In this document: in pieces, positions 1 to 9,978 of the stretch | Layout: each line of letters begins with the position of its first letter | Position numbering within the stretch: the stretch's first letter is position 1 | Assembly (NCBI RefSeq): GCF_963378095.1 | Contig: NZ_OY726397.1 | Location: 3,596,001 to 3,660,000 of the forward strand | Reading direction: 5' to 3' | Length of the DNA: 64,000 bases | Origin: Mycolicibacterium sp. MU0053 | GTDB taxonomy: Bacteria; Actinomycetota; Actinomycetes; Mycobacteriales; Mycobacteriaceae | Translations under genes and position numbers: made by a program | The notes under the pieces: generated by a model | Told to the model about the DNA's origin: nothing | The model's input: the letters and a program-made list of their open reading frames with translations, nothing else | The model's database searches: none

Positions 1-10
1 GCACTGTGAA

Positions 11-706
11 ATGGTGCGGAAACCACTACTATCAGGCGCTATGACCGCCGCAGGCACCGAGGGAAGGCGCAGCAATCGGCGCGGCGCGGCCACTCGGGAA
101 AGCATGCTCGAGGCCGCGGTGCGCTGCCTGGCCTCCGGCGACCCGGGCGCGGTGTCGGCCAGTCGGATCGCCAAGGAGATCGGTGCCACCTGGGGCACCG
201 TGAAGTATCAGTTCGGCGACGTCGACGGGTTCTGGGCCGCGGTGCTGCACCACACCGCCGAACTGCGCGGCGAATTCCCGGTGCAGACCGACCGTGACTC
301 GTCGCTGCGCGCCCGCGTTTCCACCATCATCGAAACCCTTTACGCGGGACTGACATCCAGCCATTCCCGAGCCATCGAGAACCTGCGCGCGGCCCTCCCC
401 AGCGACCCCGCCGAACTGCAACGCCTCTACCCACGCACCGCCGCGGAACTGTCGGCCTGGGGCGACAGCTGGCTGCGATCGTGTCAGCGGGCATTCGCCG
501 ACCTCGACGTCGACGCTCACCGGGTCCGCGAGGTGGCGGCGTTCATCCCCGGCGCGATGCGCGGCATCGTGTCCGAACGTCAGCTCGGCAGCTTCTTCGA
601 TCTCGACGAGGCTCGGCGCGGACTCACCAACGCCATCGTCTGCTATCTCGAGCACTCGGCTCAGGACAGCGAACGCTCCAGCGCGGCAAGCGAATCGACC
701 AGGTAG
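11..706 (+). CDS. TetR/AcrR-family transcriptional regulator
   Basis: This 231-residue protein has an N-terminal helix-turn-helix of TetR type at about residues 30-70 (TRESMLEAAVR, then SASRIAKEIGATWGTVKYQF). A helical C-terminal ligand-binding half follows, as in the family. The ATG at 11 is near the window edge. A second ATG at 41 would remove ten residues and suits the family equally well, so the start is uncertain. Its 3' end runs 46 bases into the oppositely oriented SRPBCC gene, so the two genes converge and overlap. Target genes are unknown; the neighbouring DUF899/SRPBCC pair is a possible target by proximity only. Confidence 0.88.
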   Translation: MVRKPLLSGAMTAAGTEGRRSNRRGAATRESMLEAAVRCLASGDPGAVSASRIAKEIGATWGTVKYQFGDVDGFWAAVLHHTAELRGEFPVQTDRDSSLRARVSTIIETLYAGLTSSHSRAIENLRAALPSDPAELQRLYPRTAAELSAWGDSWLRSCQRAFADLDVDAHRVREVAAFIPGAMRGIVSERQLGSFFDLDEARRGLTNAIVCYLEHSAQDSERSSAASESTR

Positions 707-1131
707 CTCTGGTCGAACGGCGGCATGCCGCCCACCGTGTCCCGGAAACTCTGCGGCGTGCCCGTCCAGTCGTAGGTCAAGATGACCTCGGTCCCGGCGT
801 CGTTCGGCTTCAGGTCGTACCGCCAACTCCAACCGCCGGGCTGGTGGTTGCCGTCGTCGTCGAGGGTGCCCGGCAGCCAGCCGATAGCGCGGTCGGCCTC
901 GAACACGTCGACCAGGTTGTGCATGACGTAATGCCCGCCCGCGAACTCCAAAAACATGTTCACCGCGAACATTTCGCCGCCGCCGGTGATCTTCTGCTCG
1001 GGATCCACCGCGTCGCGCACCCAGTCGCTGGGCTCGACATCCTGGTGCCGCGCCGGGTCGGCCAGCACCGCGAACACCTGCTGCGGCGTGGCGGCGACCG
1101 TGCGGGTGACCACATACCGCTGCTCGTTCAC
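661..1131 (-). CDS. SRPBCC-family (START/AHSA1-like) protein
   Basis: This 156-residue single-domain protein has the helix-grip pattern of polyketide cyclase/AHSA1-like proteins. It starts VTRTVAATPQQVFAVLADP, continues with an internal GWLPG...GWSWRYDLKP strand region and ends in a long amphipathic helix. Members bind hydrophobic ligands or act as cyclases; the ligand here is unknown. The GTG start at 1131 overlaps the stop of the upstream DUF899 gene (GTGA), which implies translational coupling. A longer reading frame extends upstream, but it lies in antisense overlap with that gene and has no family similarity. The 3' end overlaps the convergent TetR gene. Confidence 0.85.
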   Translation of the reverse strand: MNEQRYVVTRTVAATPQQVFAVLADPARHQDVEPSDWVRDAVDPEQKITGGGEMFAVNMFLEFAGGHYVMHNLVDVFEADRAIGWLPGTLDDDGNHQPGGWSWRYDLKPNDAGTEVILTYDWTGTPQSFRDTVGGMPPFDQSYLVDSLAALERSLS

Positions 1132-1820
1132 GCGCTGACCCCCTGCCCGTACAGCCTGGCGACGTCCGGGGAGTCCAACCACTTGGCGTAGGTCGGCGAC
1201 TTCGGCCAGCCCGCCGGCGAGTCCTGCCATTCCTCTTGCCGGCCCCACGGCAGGAGGTCGACCAGGGCGAAGGTGTAGCTGAGTTGTTCGGTGCCGCGCC
1301 CGTTGGTGTGCCAGGTGCGGTACACCGTGTCCCCGTCGCGCAGGAACACGTTGACCGCGAAGCCCTCGTTGGGCGCGGCGTCGACGTCGGCACCGAAAGA
1401 GCTTTCCGACGACGAATACCACGCCATCTTGTTGCCGACTTTGTCGCGGTAGGCCAGCGCCTCGGCGATGGGCCCGTTGGTGACGATGACGAAGCGGGCG
1501 TCGTAGGCGTCCAGGAAGTCCAACCGGGTGTATTGCGAGGTGAGCCCGGTGCACCCGCCGCACTGCCATTCCGCGCCGTCGGACCACATGTGGTGATAGG
1601 TGATGAGCTGGGACCGCCCCTCGAATACCTCGGCCAGCCGGAGCGGGCCCTCCGCGCCGATGAGGGTGTATTCGGGCAGTTCAACCACGGGCAACCGACG
1701 GCGCTGCGCAGCGATCGCGTCGAGTTCGCGGGTCGCGGCTTTCTCCCGTCGCCGCAAATCGGCGAGTGCGGCGGCCCACGTCTGTTGATCGACCACCGGC
1801 GGTTTGGCTTCGCTGTTCAT
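1128..1820 (-). CDS. DUF899 thioredoxin-like family protein
   Basis: This 230-residue protein belongs to the DUF899 family of thioredoxin-fold proteins, common in actinobacteria. The region YTLIGAEGPLRLAEVFEGRS leads into LITYHHMWSDGAEWQCGGCTG, where a CGGC motif sits at the position of the thioredoxin active site. The C-terminal part (FLRDGDTVYRTWHTNGRG) is typical of the family. The ATG at 1820 was chosen because GGGAGAGCGA lies just upstream; an earlier in-frame ATG has no such site. It is cotranscribed and coupled with the SRPBCC gene. A redox or peroxidase-like role is suggested by the fold but is not established. Confidence 0.85.
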   Translation of the reverse strand: MNSEAKPPVVDQQTWAAALADLRRREKAATRELDAIAAQRRRLPVVELPEYTLIGAEGPLRLAEVFEGRSQLITYHHMWSDGAEWQCGGCTGLTSQYTRLDFLDAYDARFVIVTNGPIAEALAYRDKVGNKMAWYSSSESSFGADVDAAPNEGFAVNVFLRDGDTVYRTWHTNGRGTEQLSYTFALVDLLPWGRQEEWQDSPAGWPKSPTYAKWLDSPDVARLYGQGVSA

Positions 1821-2011
1821 TCGCTCTCCCTCCGCGAGTTCGGCACTTCTACAGGGTTTGACCAACCGCGCCGGAGATACTCATCGCCGGGCTGGATATC
1901 GGGGGTGCCGGGCACGTCGCTGCACCAAGAACATAGGATGCCCTTACCTCAGACGCCAGGGTTTGGCGGAAAGTGAGTACTGACAATGGTGTGCATCGAA
2001 GGCGACGGGCA

Positions 2012-2800
2012 ATGAGTGTTGAACTTCGCGACGCCGCCGGACTGCGAGTCCTCATCGTCGGCGCGTCCTCCGGAATCGGTCATGCCGTCGCCACCAGCGC
2101 CGCCCAGCGCGGAGCCACCGTCGCGGTGGCGGCCCGCCGACTCGACCTGCTGACCGAGCTGGCCGAATCCGTCGGCGGCAGCGCGTTCGAACTCGACGTC
2201 CAAGACCCCAAGGCCATCGAGCGGGTCGTCGGCCAGGCCGCCGAGGCGCTCGGCGGAATGATCGACGCCGTCGTCTTCACCAGCACCGTCGTCCCGATCG
2301 CCTACGTCGAGGACACCGACGTCGCCACCTGGCTGCATGCGTTTGCCGTCAACGCCATCGGCGCGAACTACGTACTGCGAGCCGCCCTGCCGTACCTGAG
2401 CAACGAGGGCGTCGTGCTGATCACCTCCAGTCGTGACGTGGGCCGTCCACGTGCCGGCGTTGCGGCCTACGACGCCAGCAAGGCAGCGCTCGACGAGATC
2501 CTCAACTCCTGGCGCAGCGAGCACCCCGAACTGTCGGTCATTCGAGTGGGCATGGGCCCCACCGAGGACACCGAGATCCTGCGTGGCGCGGATCGCGATC
2601 TGCTCGACGAGCTGTTCCGGTCCTGGGTCGCGCATGGGCAGCTGCCCGCCCAGATGTCGGAGCTGCGGGACGTCGCAAACACGCTGGTATCACTGCTCAC
2701 CGCGGCATACGCCAATCCGAGTGTGGTACCCGAGGTCGTGCAGTTGGCACCGCGCATCCGGAAGCGCGACGCGAAGCCACCCACCGCGATCACGCCTTGA
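2012..2800 (+). CDS. Short-chain dehydrogenase/reductase
   Basis: A classical SDR of about 262 residues. The nucleotide-binding motif VGASSGIGHA is near the N terminus, a conserved Ser lies in LITSSRD, and the catalytic YDASK (Tyr-x-x-x-Lys) follows. The NNAG-like position is changed to FTSTV, which is unusual. The C terminus (DVANTLVSLLTAAYANPSVVPEVVQLAP) resembles SDRs whose last helix closes the substrate pocket. ATG 2012 gives a normal N terminus; a GTG at 1973 would add 13 basic residues. It stands alone between opposite-strand and secreted-protein genes. Substrate unknown. Confidence 0.86.
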   Translation: MSVELRDAAGLRVLIVGASSGIGHAVATSAAQRGATVAVAARRLDLLTELAESVGGSAFELDVQDPKAIERVVGQAAEALGGMIDAVVFTSTVVPIAYVEDTDVATWLHAFAVNAIGANYVLRAALPYLSNEGVVLITSSRDVGRPRAGVAAYDASKAALDEILNSWRSEHPELSVIRVGMGPTEDTEILRGADRDLLDELFRSWVAHGQLPAQMSELRDVANTLVSLLTAAYANPSVVPEVVQLAPRIRKRDAKPPTAITP

Positions 2801-2891
2801 CGTTCGGCATCGATCAGGTCTCGGTCAGCAGCAATCGTCTGCGCGGCGACGGCAGCAGCCGATACCGTGTCCGGCAATCAAAGGGGATGAG

Positions 2892-3227
2892 ATGAAGTTC
2901 TGTGCGCCATTTGCGGCTTCCGTGTTGATGGCGGGCGGGTTGCTGTTCGCCGGGCCGGCCACCGCTGCGGGCGACGACGCCACCGAAACCTGGACGATGC
3001 CCGACGTGACCGGCAAGACGCTGGCGCAGGCCCAATCCGCGATAGCCGGACTCAGCGACGACGTCACATTCCGCACGGTGTCCACGGACATGACGGGCTA
3101 CGCGCGCCCGCAGCTCAGCGCTCCCAGCTGGACGGTCTGCGCGACGGCGCCCCGGCCCGGCGGCACCATCACCGCGAAGACCACGGTCATCTTCGGCGTC
3201 GTGCGGTTGCACAGCGAACCCTGCTGA
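2892..3227 (+). CDS. Small secreted PASTA-like protein, copy 1
   Basis: This 111-residue exported protein starts at ATG 2892 behind a strong AAGGGG site. A signal peptide of about 26 residues ends in GPATAAG. The mature part matches a single PASTA-like fold: MPDVTGKTLAQAQSAIAGL is the entry motif, followed by PSWTVCATAPRPGGTI and a closing beta strand ending in a Cys. Two Cys residues may form a disulfide. It shares its whole layout with the next gene, so the two are tandem duplicates. PASTA domains often bind cell-wall material, but the role of these stand-alone exported versions is unknown. An overlapping longer frame from 2433 lies inside the SDR gene and is spurious. Confidence 0.85.
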   Translation: MKFCAPFAASVLMAGGLLFAGPATAAGDDATETWTMPDVTGKTLAQAQSAIAGLSDDVTFRTVSTDMTGYARPQLSAPSWTVCATAPRPGGTITAKTTVIFGVVRLHSEPC

Positions 3228-3286
3228 CCCACTCCTCCACTTTTCTCGGCGAGCGGCTCACAGGCTCCGGCGTTACGCTTCCCCGT

Positions 3287-3304
3287 GCCCGATAGCATTC
3301 GGGC
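3287..3304. other. Inverted repeat ahead of secreted-protein gene
   Basis: GCCCGA and TCGGGC are separated by TAGCAT. The element lies 21 bases before the ATG of the second small secreted protein and contains a possible -10 hexamer. It could be a regulatory site or a weak hairpin between the two paralogues. There is no T-tract, so a terminator is unlikely. Confidence 0.25.
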
Positions 3305-3325
3305 GCGCTCAACTGGGGAGCCATC

Positions 3326-3655
3326 ATGATCAAATTTCTTGCGCCCGCCGCCGCGGTCGGCGCCGTTGCGCTCGCAGCCGGGCTCACCTTTGCCGGACCC
3401 GCCGCGGCCGACGACCCCGAATGGGAGATGCCCGACCTGGTCGGTGCCACCCTCGAGCAAGCCGAATCCTCGGTGGCTGCACTCAGCGACCAGATCACCT
3501 TCGAGACCGAGGACCTGACCGGCCTCGGACGCGAGCAGCTCAGCCCCGCCAACTGGACGGTCTGCGCCACCGTTCCGGAGGCCGGTGAAACCCTCACCGC
3601 GGACTCGACCGTCGGGTTCGTCGTGGTGCGCCAGCATCAGGAATCCTGCGAGTAG
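3326..3655 (+). CDS. Small secreted PASTA-like protein, copy 2
   Basis: This 109-residue exported protein has a signal peptide (MIKFLAPAAAVGAVALAAG, cleavage near PAAADDPEW). Its single PASTA-like domain starts MPDLVGATLEQAESSVAAL and contains NWTVCATVPEAGETLT and a final VVVRQHQESC strand. The start at 3326 has GGGGAG upstream. It is a paralogue of the preceding gene, with the same Cys positions and a shared WTVCAT core. Function is unknown; a periplasmic or surface location is inferred from the signal peptide. Confidence 0.87.
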   Translation: MIKFLAPAAAVGAVALAAGLTFAGPAAADDPEWEMPDLVGATLEQAESSVAALSDQITFETEDLTGLGREQLSPANWTVCATVPEAGETLTADSTVGFVVVRQHQESCE

Positions 3656-3754
3656 GCCAACTTTCCGGGGCGGCCGATGAGTTTGCCGCGCCCGCGGTGT
3701 CTACCTACGTATGCGGGTTGCACCAACCCGTTCCGAGACCCGGAAGGGGCACCC

Positions 3755-4033
3755 ATGGTCATCGTGGCGGGACACATCCTCGTCGAGCCAACCCGACGCG
3801 AGGCCTACCTCGCGGATTGCGTCGATGTCGTCGAACAGGCCCGGGTGGCGCCGGGGTGCCTGGACTTCGCGATCACGGCCGACCTGATCGAACCCGGGCG
3901 CATCAACGTCTTGGAGCGCTGGGACACGCGCGCGGCGCTGGAGGCGTTCCGCGGCGGCGGGCCGGGTGATGATCAAAGTGCGGTAATGCTGTCGGCATCG
4001 GTGGCGGACTACGACGTGGCGCACGCCGGGTAA
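3755..4033 (+). CDS. Antibiotic biosynthesis monooxygenase-like (ABM) domain protein
   Basis: A compact 92-residue dimeric alpha/beta-barrel-type protein. VIVAGHILVEPTRREAYLAD and APGCLDFAITADLIEPG match the ABM/quinol monooxygenase pattern, followed by NVLERWDTRAALEAFR. ATG 3755 is preceded by GGAAGGGG, so the longer in-frame upstream extension is not used. Family members act as cofactor-free monooxygenases or small-molecule binding proteins; the substrate cannot be told. It is monocistronic. Confidence 0.83.
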   Translation: MVIVAGHILVEPTRREAYLADCVDVVEQARVAPGCLDFAITADLIEPGRINVLERWDTRAALEAFRGGGPGDDQSAVMLSASVADYDVAHAG

Positions 4034-4080
4034 ACGAAAACACCCAACCTGTCAATCCATTGTCAACCTCCTGTGGATGA

Positions 4081-4269
4081 CTTCGGCGGCAGATCTGGGA
4101 CTACTCGGTGGAGGCCGCCCGCGCCGGCATGGCGCAGGCCTACATCTATCGCGGCCGACCGGTGCAGCGCTACCCGCAGATCGCCGCCGCCGAGCGGGAG
4201 GCGCAGGCCGCCGGGCGGGGGCTGTGGGGGCCGCCGTGCCACGGCGCCACGGAGTCGGTGCGCCGCTAG
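4081..4269 (+). pseudogene. Remnant of a staphylococcal-nuclease-like (thermonuclease) gene, C-terminal end only
   Basis: One frame ending at TAG 4267-4269 reads as the C-terminal end of an SNase-family protein: a helix EAARAGMAQAYIYRGRPVQRY, then AAEREAQAAGRGLWGPPCHG. These correspond to the last two helices and the RGLW motif typical of exported thermonucleases. There is no start codon, signal peptide or catalytic core, and a stop lies in frame at 4078-4080. It therefore looks like a decayed or truncated copy. Its stop abuts the convergent desaturase stop codon. A coincidental match is possible. Confidence 0.5.
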
Positions 4270-5508
4270 TCACGCTACGGCGATCGCCCCGTTTTCCAGT
4301 TCTCGGATGGCGCTGCGCAGGCCGCGCCGCTTGCCGGTCGCGGGGTCGACGCCGAAGCTCTCCCGCATCCCGTCGCGGATGCGGAACTTCAACTCCGAGT
4401 TCGTCTCCGGCGCGTTGTCGGAGCTCGCCTTGAGCAGCTTGTCGGGCAGGGCGAGTTTGGCGATGGTCCGGAACGACTGCAGGTACTGGCGGCCCAGCGA
4501 CCCGGTGGTGTAGGGCAGGTCGTACTTCTCGCACAGTGCCCGCACCCGCTCGCTGATCTCGGCGTAGCGGTTGCTCGGCAGGTCGGGAAACAGATGGTGC
4601 TCGATCTGATAGCACAGGTTGCCGCTCATGAACGCCATCAGCGGACCGGCGTGAAAGTTGGCCGAGCCCAGCATCTGTCGCAGATACCATTCGGCCCGGG
4701 TCTCGTTGTCGAACTCTTCCTTGGTGAACTTCTCCGCACCGTCGGGGAAGTGCCCGCAGAAGATCACCATGTACGCCCAGTAGTTGCGGATCAGGTTCGC
4801 GACCGCGTTGGCCGCCAGGGTGTACTTCCAGTTGGGACCCGCCAACGCCGGGAACACGATGTAGTCCTTGCCGACCTGCTTGCCCACCTTCTTGCCGATG
4901 ATCCGCAGATCCTTCCGCACCTCGGCCAGCGACTTCTCGCCCTTGCGGTACTTCGTAGTCTCCAGCCCGTGGGCCGCGACGCCCCACTCGAACAGGGTGC
5001 CCAGCAGCACGTTGTAGATCGGGTTGCCGATCATCCACCGTTCCCAGCGCTGATCGCGCGTGAGTCGCATGATGCCGTACCCGATGTCGTCGTCGAGGCC
5101 GACGACGTTGGTGTACTTGTGGTGGATGAAGTTGTGCGACTTCTTCCAATGCGTACCGGGCGCGGTGGTGTCCCACTCCCACTCGGTCGAGTGGATCTCG
5201 GGGTCGTTCATCCAGTCCCACTGCCCGTGAATGATGTTGTGGCCGAGTTCCATGTTCTCGATGATCTTGGCGGTGCCCAGCATCGCCGTCCCCACGCACC
5301 AGGCCACCTTGTTGCGGCTGGCGAACAGCACCGCACGGCCCCCCGCGGCCAGCGCGCGCTGCAATTGGATGGAACGCCGGATGTAGCGGGCGTCGCGTTC
5401 GCCGCGCGATTCCTCGATGTCGGTGCGGATGGCGTCGAGTTCCCGCTCCAGCGCCTCGACGTCCTCGGCTGTCAGGTGTGCGTAACGTTTGATGTCGGTG
5501 ATGGCCAC
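4270..5508 (-). CDS. desA3: DesA3-type acyl-CoA delta-9 fatty acid desaturase
   Basis: This 412-residue integral membrane di-iron desaturase matches DesA3 along its length as far as I recall that sequence. The histidine boxes are visible: HNIIH in MELGHNIIHGQWDWMND, HNFIHHKYTN, and QIEHHLFPDLPSN. The C-terminal SDNAPETNSE region is also DesA3-like. The protein should introduce the delta-9 double bond into stearoyl-CoA, using electrons from the reductase encoded just upstream (11-base gap). GTG 5508 was chosen for its GGAGG site and family-like N terminus (AITDIKRYAHLT). Mycobacteria may hold several DesA3-like copies, so exact orthology is uncertain. Confidence 0.87.
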   Translation of the reverse strand: MAITDIKRYAHLTAEDVEALERELDAIRTDIEESRGERDARYIRRSIQLQRALAAGGRAVLFASRNKVAWCVGTAMLGTAKIIENMELGHNIIHGQWDWMNDPEIHSTEWEWDTTAPGTHWKKSHNFIHHKYTNVVGLDDDIGYGIMRLTRDQRWERWMIGNPIYNVLLGTLFEWGVAAHGLETTKYRKGEKSLAEVRKDLRIIGKKVGKQVGKDYIVFPALAGPNWKYTLAANAVANLIRNYWAYMVIFCGHFPDGAEKFTKEEFDNETRAEWYLRQMLGSANFHAGPLMAFMSGNLCYQIEHHLFPDLPSNRYAEISERVRALCEKYDLPYTTGSLGRQYLQSFRTIAKLALPDKLLKASSDNAPETNSELKFRIRDGMRESFGVDPATGKRRGLRSAIRELENGAIAVA

Positions 5509-5519
5509 CGGTTCCTCCC

Positions 5520-6662
5520 CTAGATCTTGAGTGTGCAGTCGCCTGATGCGGTGGACACGCAGGTGTTGATGCGGTCCCCCGCGCCGTGTTCGTCGCCGGA
5601 CCGGAAGTCGCGGACGTGACCGTCTTCCAGCGGCAGGACGCACGTCTGGCAGATACCCATCCGGCAACCGAAGGGCATCTGGATGCCTACCTTCTCCCCC
5701 GCCTCCAGAAGCGAGGTGGCGCCGTCGATTTCGATGGTCTTGTCGGAGATGGCGAAGGTGACGGTGCCGCCTTCACCGCCCTTGTCGGTACGGTCGATGG
5801 TGAAGCGCTCGGTGTGCAGCGCATCGGACAATCCCGCTGCGTCCCACACGGCTTCGACCGCGTCCAGCATGGGCGTCGGGCCGCAGGCCCAGGTGGGCCG
5901 GTCGCGCCAGTCCGGCACGAGGTCGTCGAGACGTTCGAAGTCGAGCTTCCCGTCCTGCGCCGTGAGTTGCAGATGCAGGCGGTAGCCGGACTGGCGTGCT
6001 TCCAGGGCACGCAGCTCGTCGTAAAAGATGACGTCCTCGGCTGATGGCGCAGAGTGCAGGTGCACGATATCGGGACTCTGGCCGCGGGCGGTCAGCGACC
6101 GCAGCATCGCCATCAGCGGGGTGATACCGCTACCTGCGCTGACGAACAGTATGTTCGGCGGCGGCGGATCGGGCAGCGCGAAATCCCCCTTGGGGGCCGC
6201 CAGGCGCACGACCGTCCCGGGTGTGACGCCGTTGACCAGGTGGGTGGACAGAAATCCCTCGGGCGTCGCCTTCACGGTGATCGTGATGTGCTTGTCGTGC
6301 CGCTGCGGTACCGAGGTGAGCGAGTACGACCGCCAGTGCCAGCGTCCGTCGACGCGCAACCCGATGCCGACGTACTGGCCGGGCTGGTAGTCCGCGGCGA
6401 ATCCCCAGCCCGGCTTGATCGTCACCGTGGCGGAGTCCGCCGTCTCCCGACAGACGTCGACGATCTGGCCGCGCAGCTCCCGCGCCGTCCACAGCGGGTT
6501 GAGCAGCTTGAGGTAGTCGTCGGGCAGCAGCGGCGTGGTGGCGCGCGCCGCCAGTCCGCGCAGCACATTGACCTTCGGGCTGACCGCCGCCTCGACGTTC
6601 TTGGCGGGCTTGATGCTCCACCGCGCCACCTTGCGCAGCGGCGGAGTCAACGGCTGGGTCAT
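5520..6662 (-). CDS. Ferredoxin reductase-type oxidoreductase with C-terminal 2Fe-2S domain (desaturase partner)
   Basis: This 380-residue flavoprotein has an FAD-binding region with RSYSLTS, an NAD(P)H-binding region with [16 protein letters not shown] and ACGPTPMLD, and a plant-type ferredoxin domain at the C terminus with CRMGICQTC plus a later Cys in NTCVST. The domain order FAD-NAD(P)-2Fe2S fits Rv3230c-type electron donors of DesA3. It is the first gene of a two-gene operon with the desaturase 11 bases downstream. ATG 6662 gives a natural N terminus; the ATG at 6731 would add 23 residues of low similarity. Expected location is the cytoplasmic face of the membrane. Confidence 0.9.
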   Translation of the reverse strand: MTQPLTPPLRKVARWSIKPAKNVEAAVSPKVNVLRGLAARATTPLLPDDYLKLLNPLWTARELRGQIVDVCRETADSATVTIKPGWGFAADYQPGQYVGIGLRVDGRWHWRSYSLTSVPQRHDKHITITVKATPEGFLSTHLVNGVTPGTVVRLAAPKGDFALPDPPPPNILFVSAGSGITPLMAMLRSLTARGQSPDIVHLHSAPSAEDVIFYDELRALEARQSGYRLHLQLTAQDGKLDFERLDDLVPDWRDRPTWACGPTPMLDAVEAVWDAAGLSDALHTERFTIDRTDKGGEGGTVTFAISDKTIEIDGATSLLEAGEKVGIQMPFGCRMGICQTCVLPLEDGHVRDFRSGDEHGAGDRINTCVSTASGDCTLKI

Positions 6663-6807
6663 CGCCGAACACCCGCCCAGGATCGCGTCGTTGTCATAGT
6701 TCGGGTGGTACCCGTGAGTAACCCAGTTCACACTTCAGATTGGGTGAGTGTTCCGAACAACGAGTCGAGGTTCGGGTAAAGCCAACGCTTTTGGCGGGGC
6801 AGCCAAC

Positions 6808-6844
6808 GAAAAACCCGCCCTGACCGAAGTCAGAGCGGGTTTTC
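6808..6844 (-). terminator. Rho-independent terminator after tRNA-Ala
   Basis: On the minus strand AAACCCGC-CTGAC and GTCAG-GCGGGTTT pair around a TTCG-type loop with one internal mismatch, and the hairpin is followed by TTTTT. It lies directly 3' of the tRNA gene on the same strand. The stem is flanked by A/T on both sides, so it may act in both directions. Confidence 0.8.
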
Positions 6845-6849
6845 GAACG

Positions 6850-6922
6850 TGGAGCTAAGGGGATTCGAACCCCTGACCCCCACACTGCCAGTGTGGTGCG
6901 CTACCAACTGCGCCATAGCCCC
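6850..6922 (-). tRNA. tRNA-Ala (anticodon GGC)
   Basis: A full cloverleaf can be drawn on the minus strand: acceptor GGGGCTA/TAGCTCC, D-arm GCGC..GCGC, anticodon stem CCACA/TGTGG around loop CTGGCAG, and a T-arm with GGTTCGAATCC. The anticodon GGC (6887-6889) decodes GCC/GCU alanine codons. The G3:U70 pair, the main alanine identity element, is present. CCA is not encoded. A terminator follows. Confidence 0.96.
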
Positions 6923-6977
6923 TCAAGTCGTGCTCATCGAAGTTACACCACAACCCCATCCGCCTCAAAACCGCTGC

Positions 6978-8230
6978 TCAGGGAACCTCGCCGGAGACCT
7001 CTGGACCCAGTGGACGCGCCGAGGTGTGCTCATGCGACGACCGCGGACGCGTTTCCTGGGCCAGCATCCACCCGAACGAGGCCAGCACCAGGATGGCGCC
7101 GCTGATGAGGAACGACCACGAGAACGACAGATGCTGGGCGATCAGGCCCACCAGGGTCGAGCCCACGATCGAACCCAGGTCGGCCATCATCTGGAAGGTG
7201 GCCACGGCCGTACCGCCGCGCGCCTTGTTGCCGATGATGTCGGCCACGGCGGCCTGCTGCGGCGAGGAGAACATCCCGGTCGCCGCCCCGGCCAGCAGCG
7301 CACTGACCAGGAACAGCGACAGGTCATCGGTGAAGCCCACGATCGCGGTCGCCACACCGGCGGCGGCCAGGCCGATGATCAGCAGGATGCGGCGCCCGAC
7401 CCGGTCGGACAGATGGCCGCTGGGGATCACCGCGGCCACGTTGCCGATCGCGAAGGTCGCCAGCGCCAGGCCCGCCACACCCACGCCCTGGCCCAGCACC
7501 TCGACGACGAACAGCGGCACCAGTGCGATGCGCAGACCGAACGCCGACCAACCGGTGGCGAAGTTCGACAGCAACGCCGCCCGGTACGCCCGGTTGGGCA
7601 ACACGTCGCGCAGCCGCACGGGCGCCTCGGTCGCCGGGGCCGGCGCCGCCAGTGACGAATGCCGCAGGCTGATGAACACCACGGCGGCGGCCACCATCAG
7701 CGCACCGCCGTAGATCAGGAACGGCGCCGAGAGGCCCAGCCCGGCGGTCAGCGCCCCCAGCACCGGCCCGCCGACCGAGCCCACCAGAAACGCCGAGGAG
7801 AACATGCCGGCCACCCGGCCGCGGGCATTCTCCGGACTGATCCGGATCATCAACCCCAACGCCGAGATGAAGAACATCGTCGATCCGATACCGCCGATCG
7901 ACCGGAACAGCAGCAGCTGCCAATACGACTGGGCAAACGCGCACGCGCCGGTGGACACGGCCACGATCAGCAATCCGCCGACGTAGATGCGCCGCTCGCC
8001 CAAGCGCTGCACCAGCATCCCGGCCGCGGGCGCAAACAGCAGCCGCATGAGCGCGAACGCGGTGATGACGAACGTCGCGGCGCTGATCGACACCCCGAAG
8101 TGCCGCGCGTATTCGGGCAGCACCGGCGCGACCACCCCGTAGCCCAGCGCGATCACGGCGTTGGACGCGATCAGCACCCATACTTCGGACGGCAGCTTGG
8201 GCTTGGACGGCCGGCCCTCAGCTACTGAAC

Positions 8231-8234
<4 letters not shown>
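6978..8234 (-). CDS. Major facilitator superfamily transporter (12 TM)
   Basis: This 418-residue MFS protein has about 12 hydrophobic segments. The loop 2-3 motif appears as [12 protein letters not shown] and again in the second half as [13 protein letters not shown]. It starts [20 protein letters not shown], a drug-antiporter-like first helix. GTG 8234 overlaps the TGA of pgm (GTGA), so translation is coupled. A longer frame reaching upstream overlaps pgm in another phase and is not real. Substrate unknown; the basic C-terminal tail is probably cytosolic. Confidence 0.87.
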
Positions 8235-9889
<1,655 letters not shown>

Positions 9890-9978
9890 GCCAGCAATTG
9901 TGCCCTGCGGATTCGCCGAGACGGCGGTTCCGGCACCAGACTGGTCGCCATGACGAGCGAGTGCGGGGTGACCAGTCG

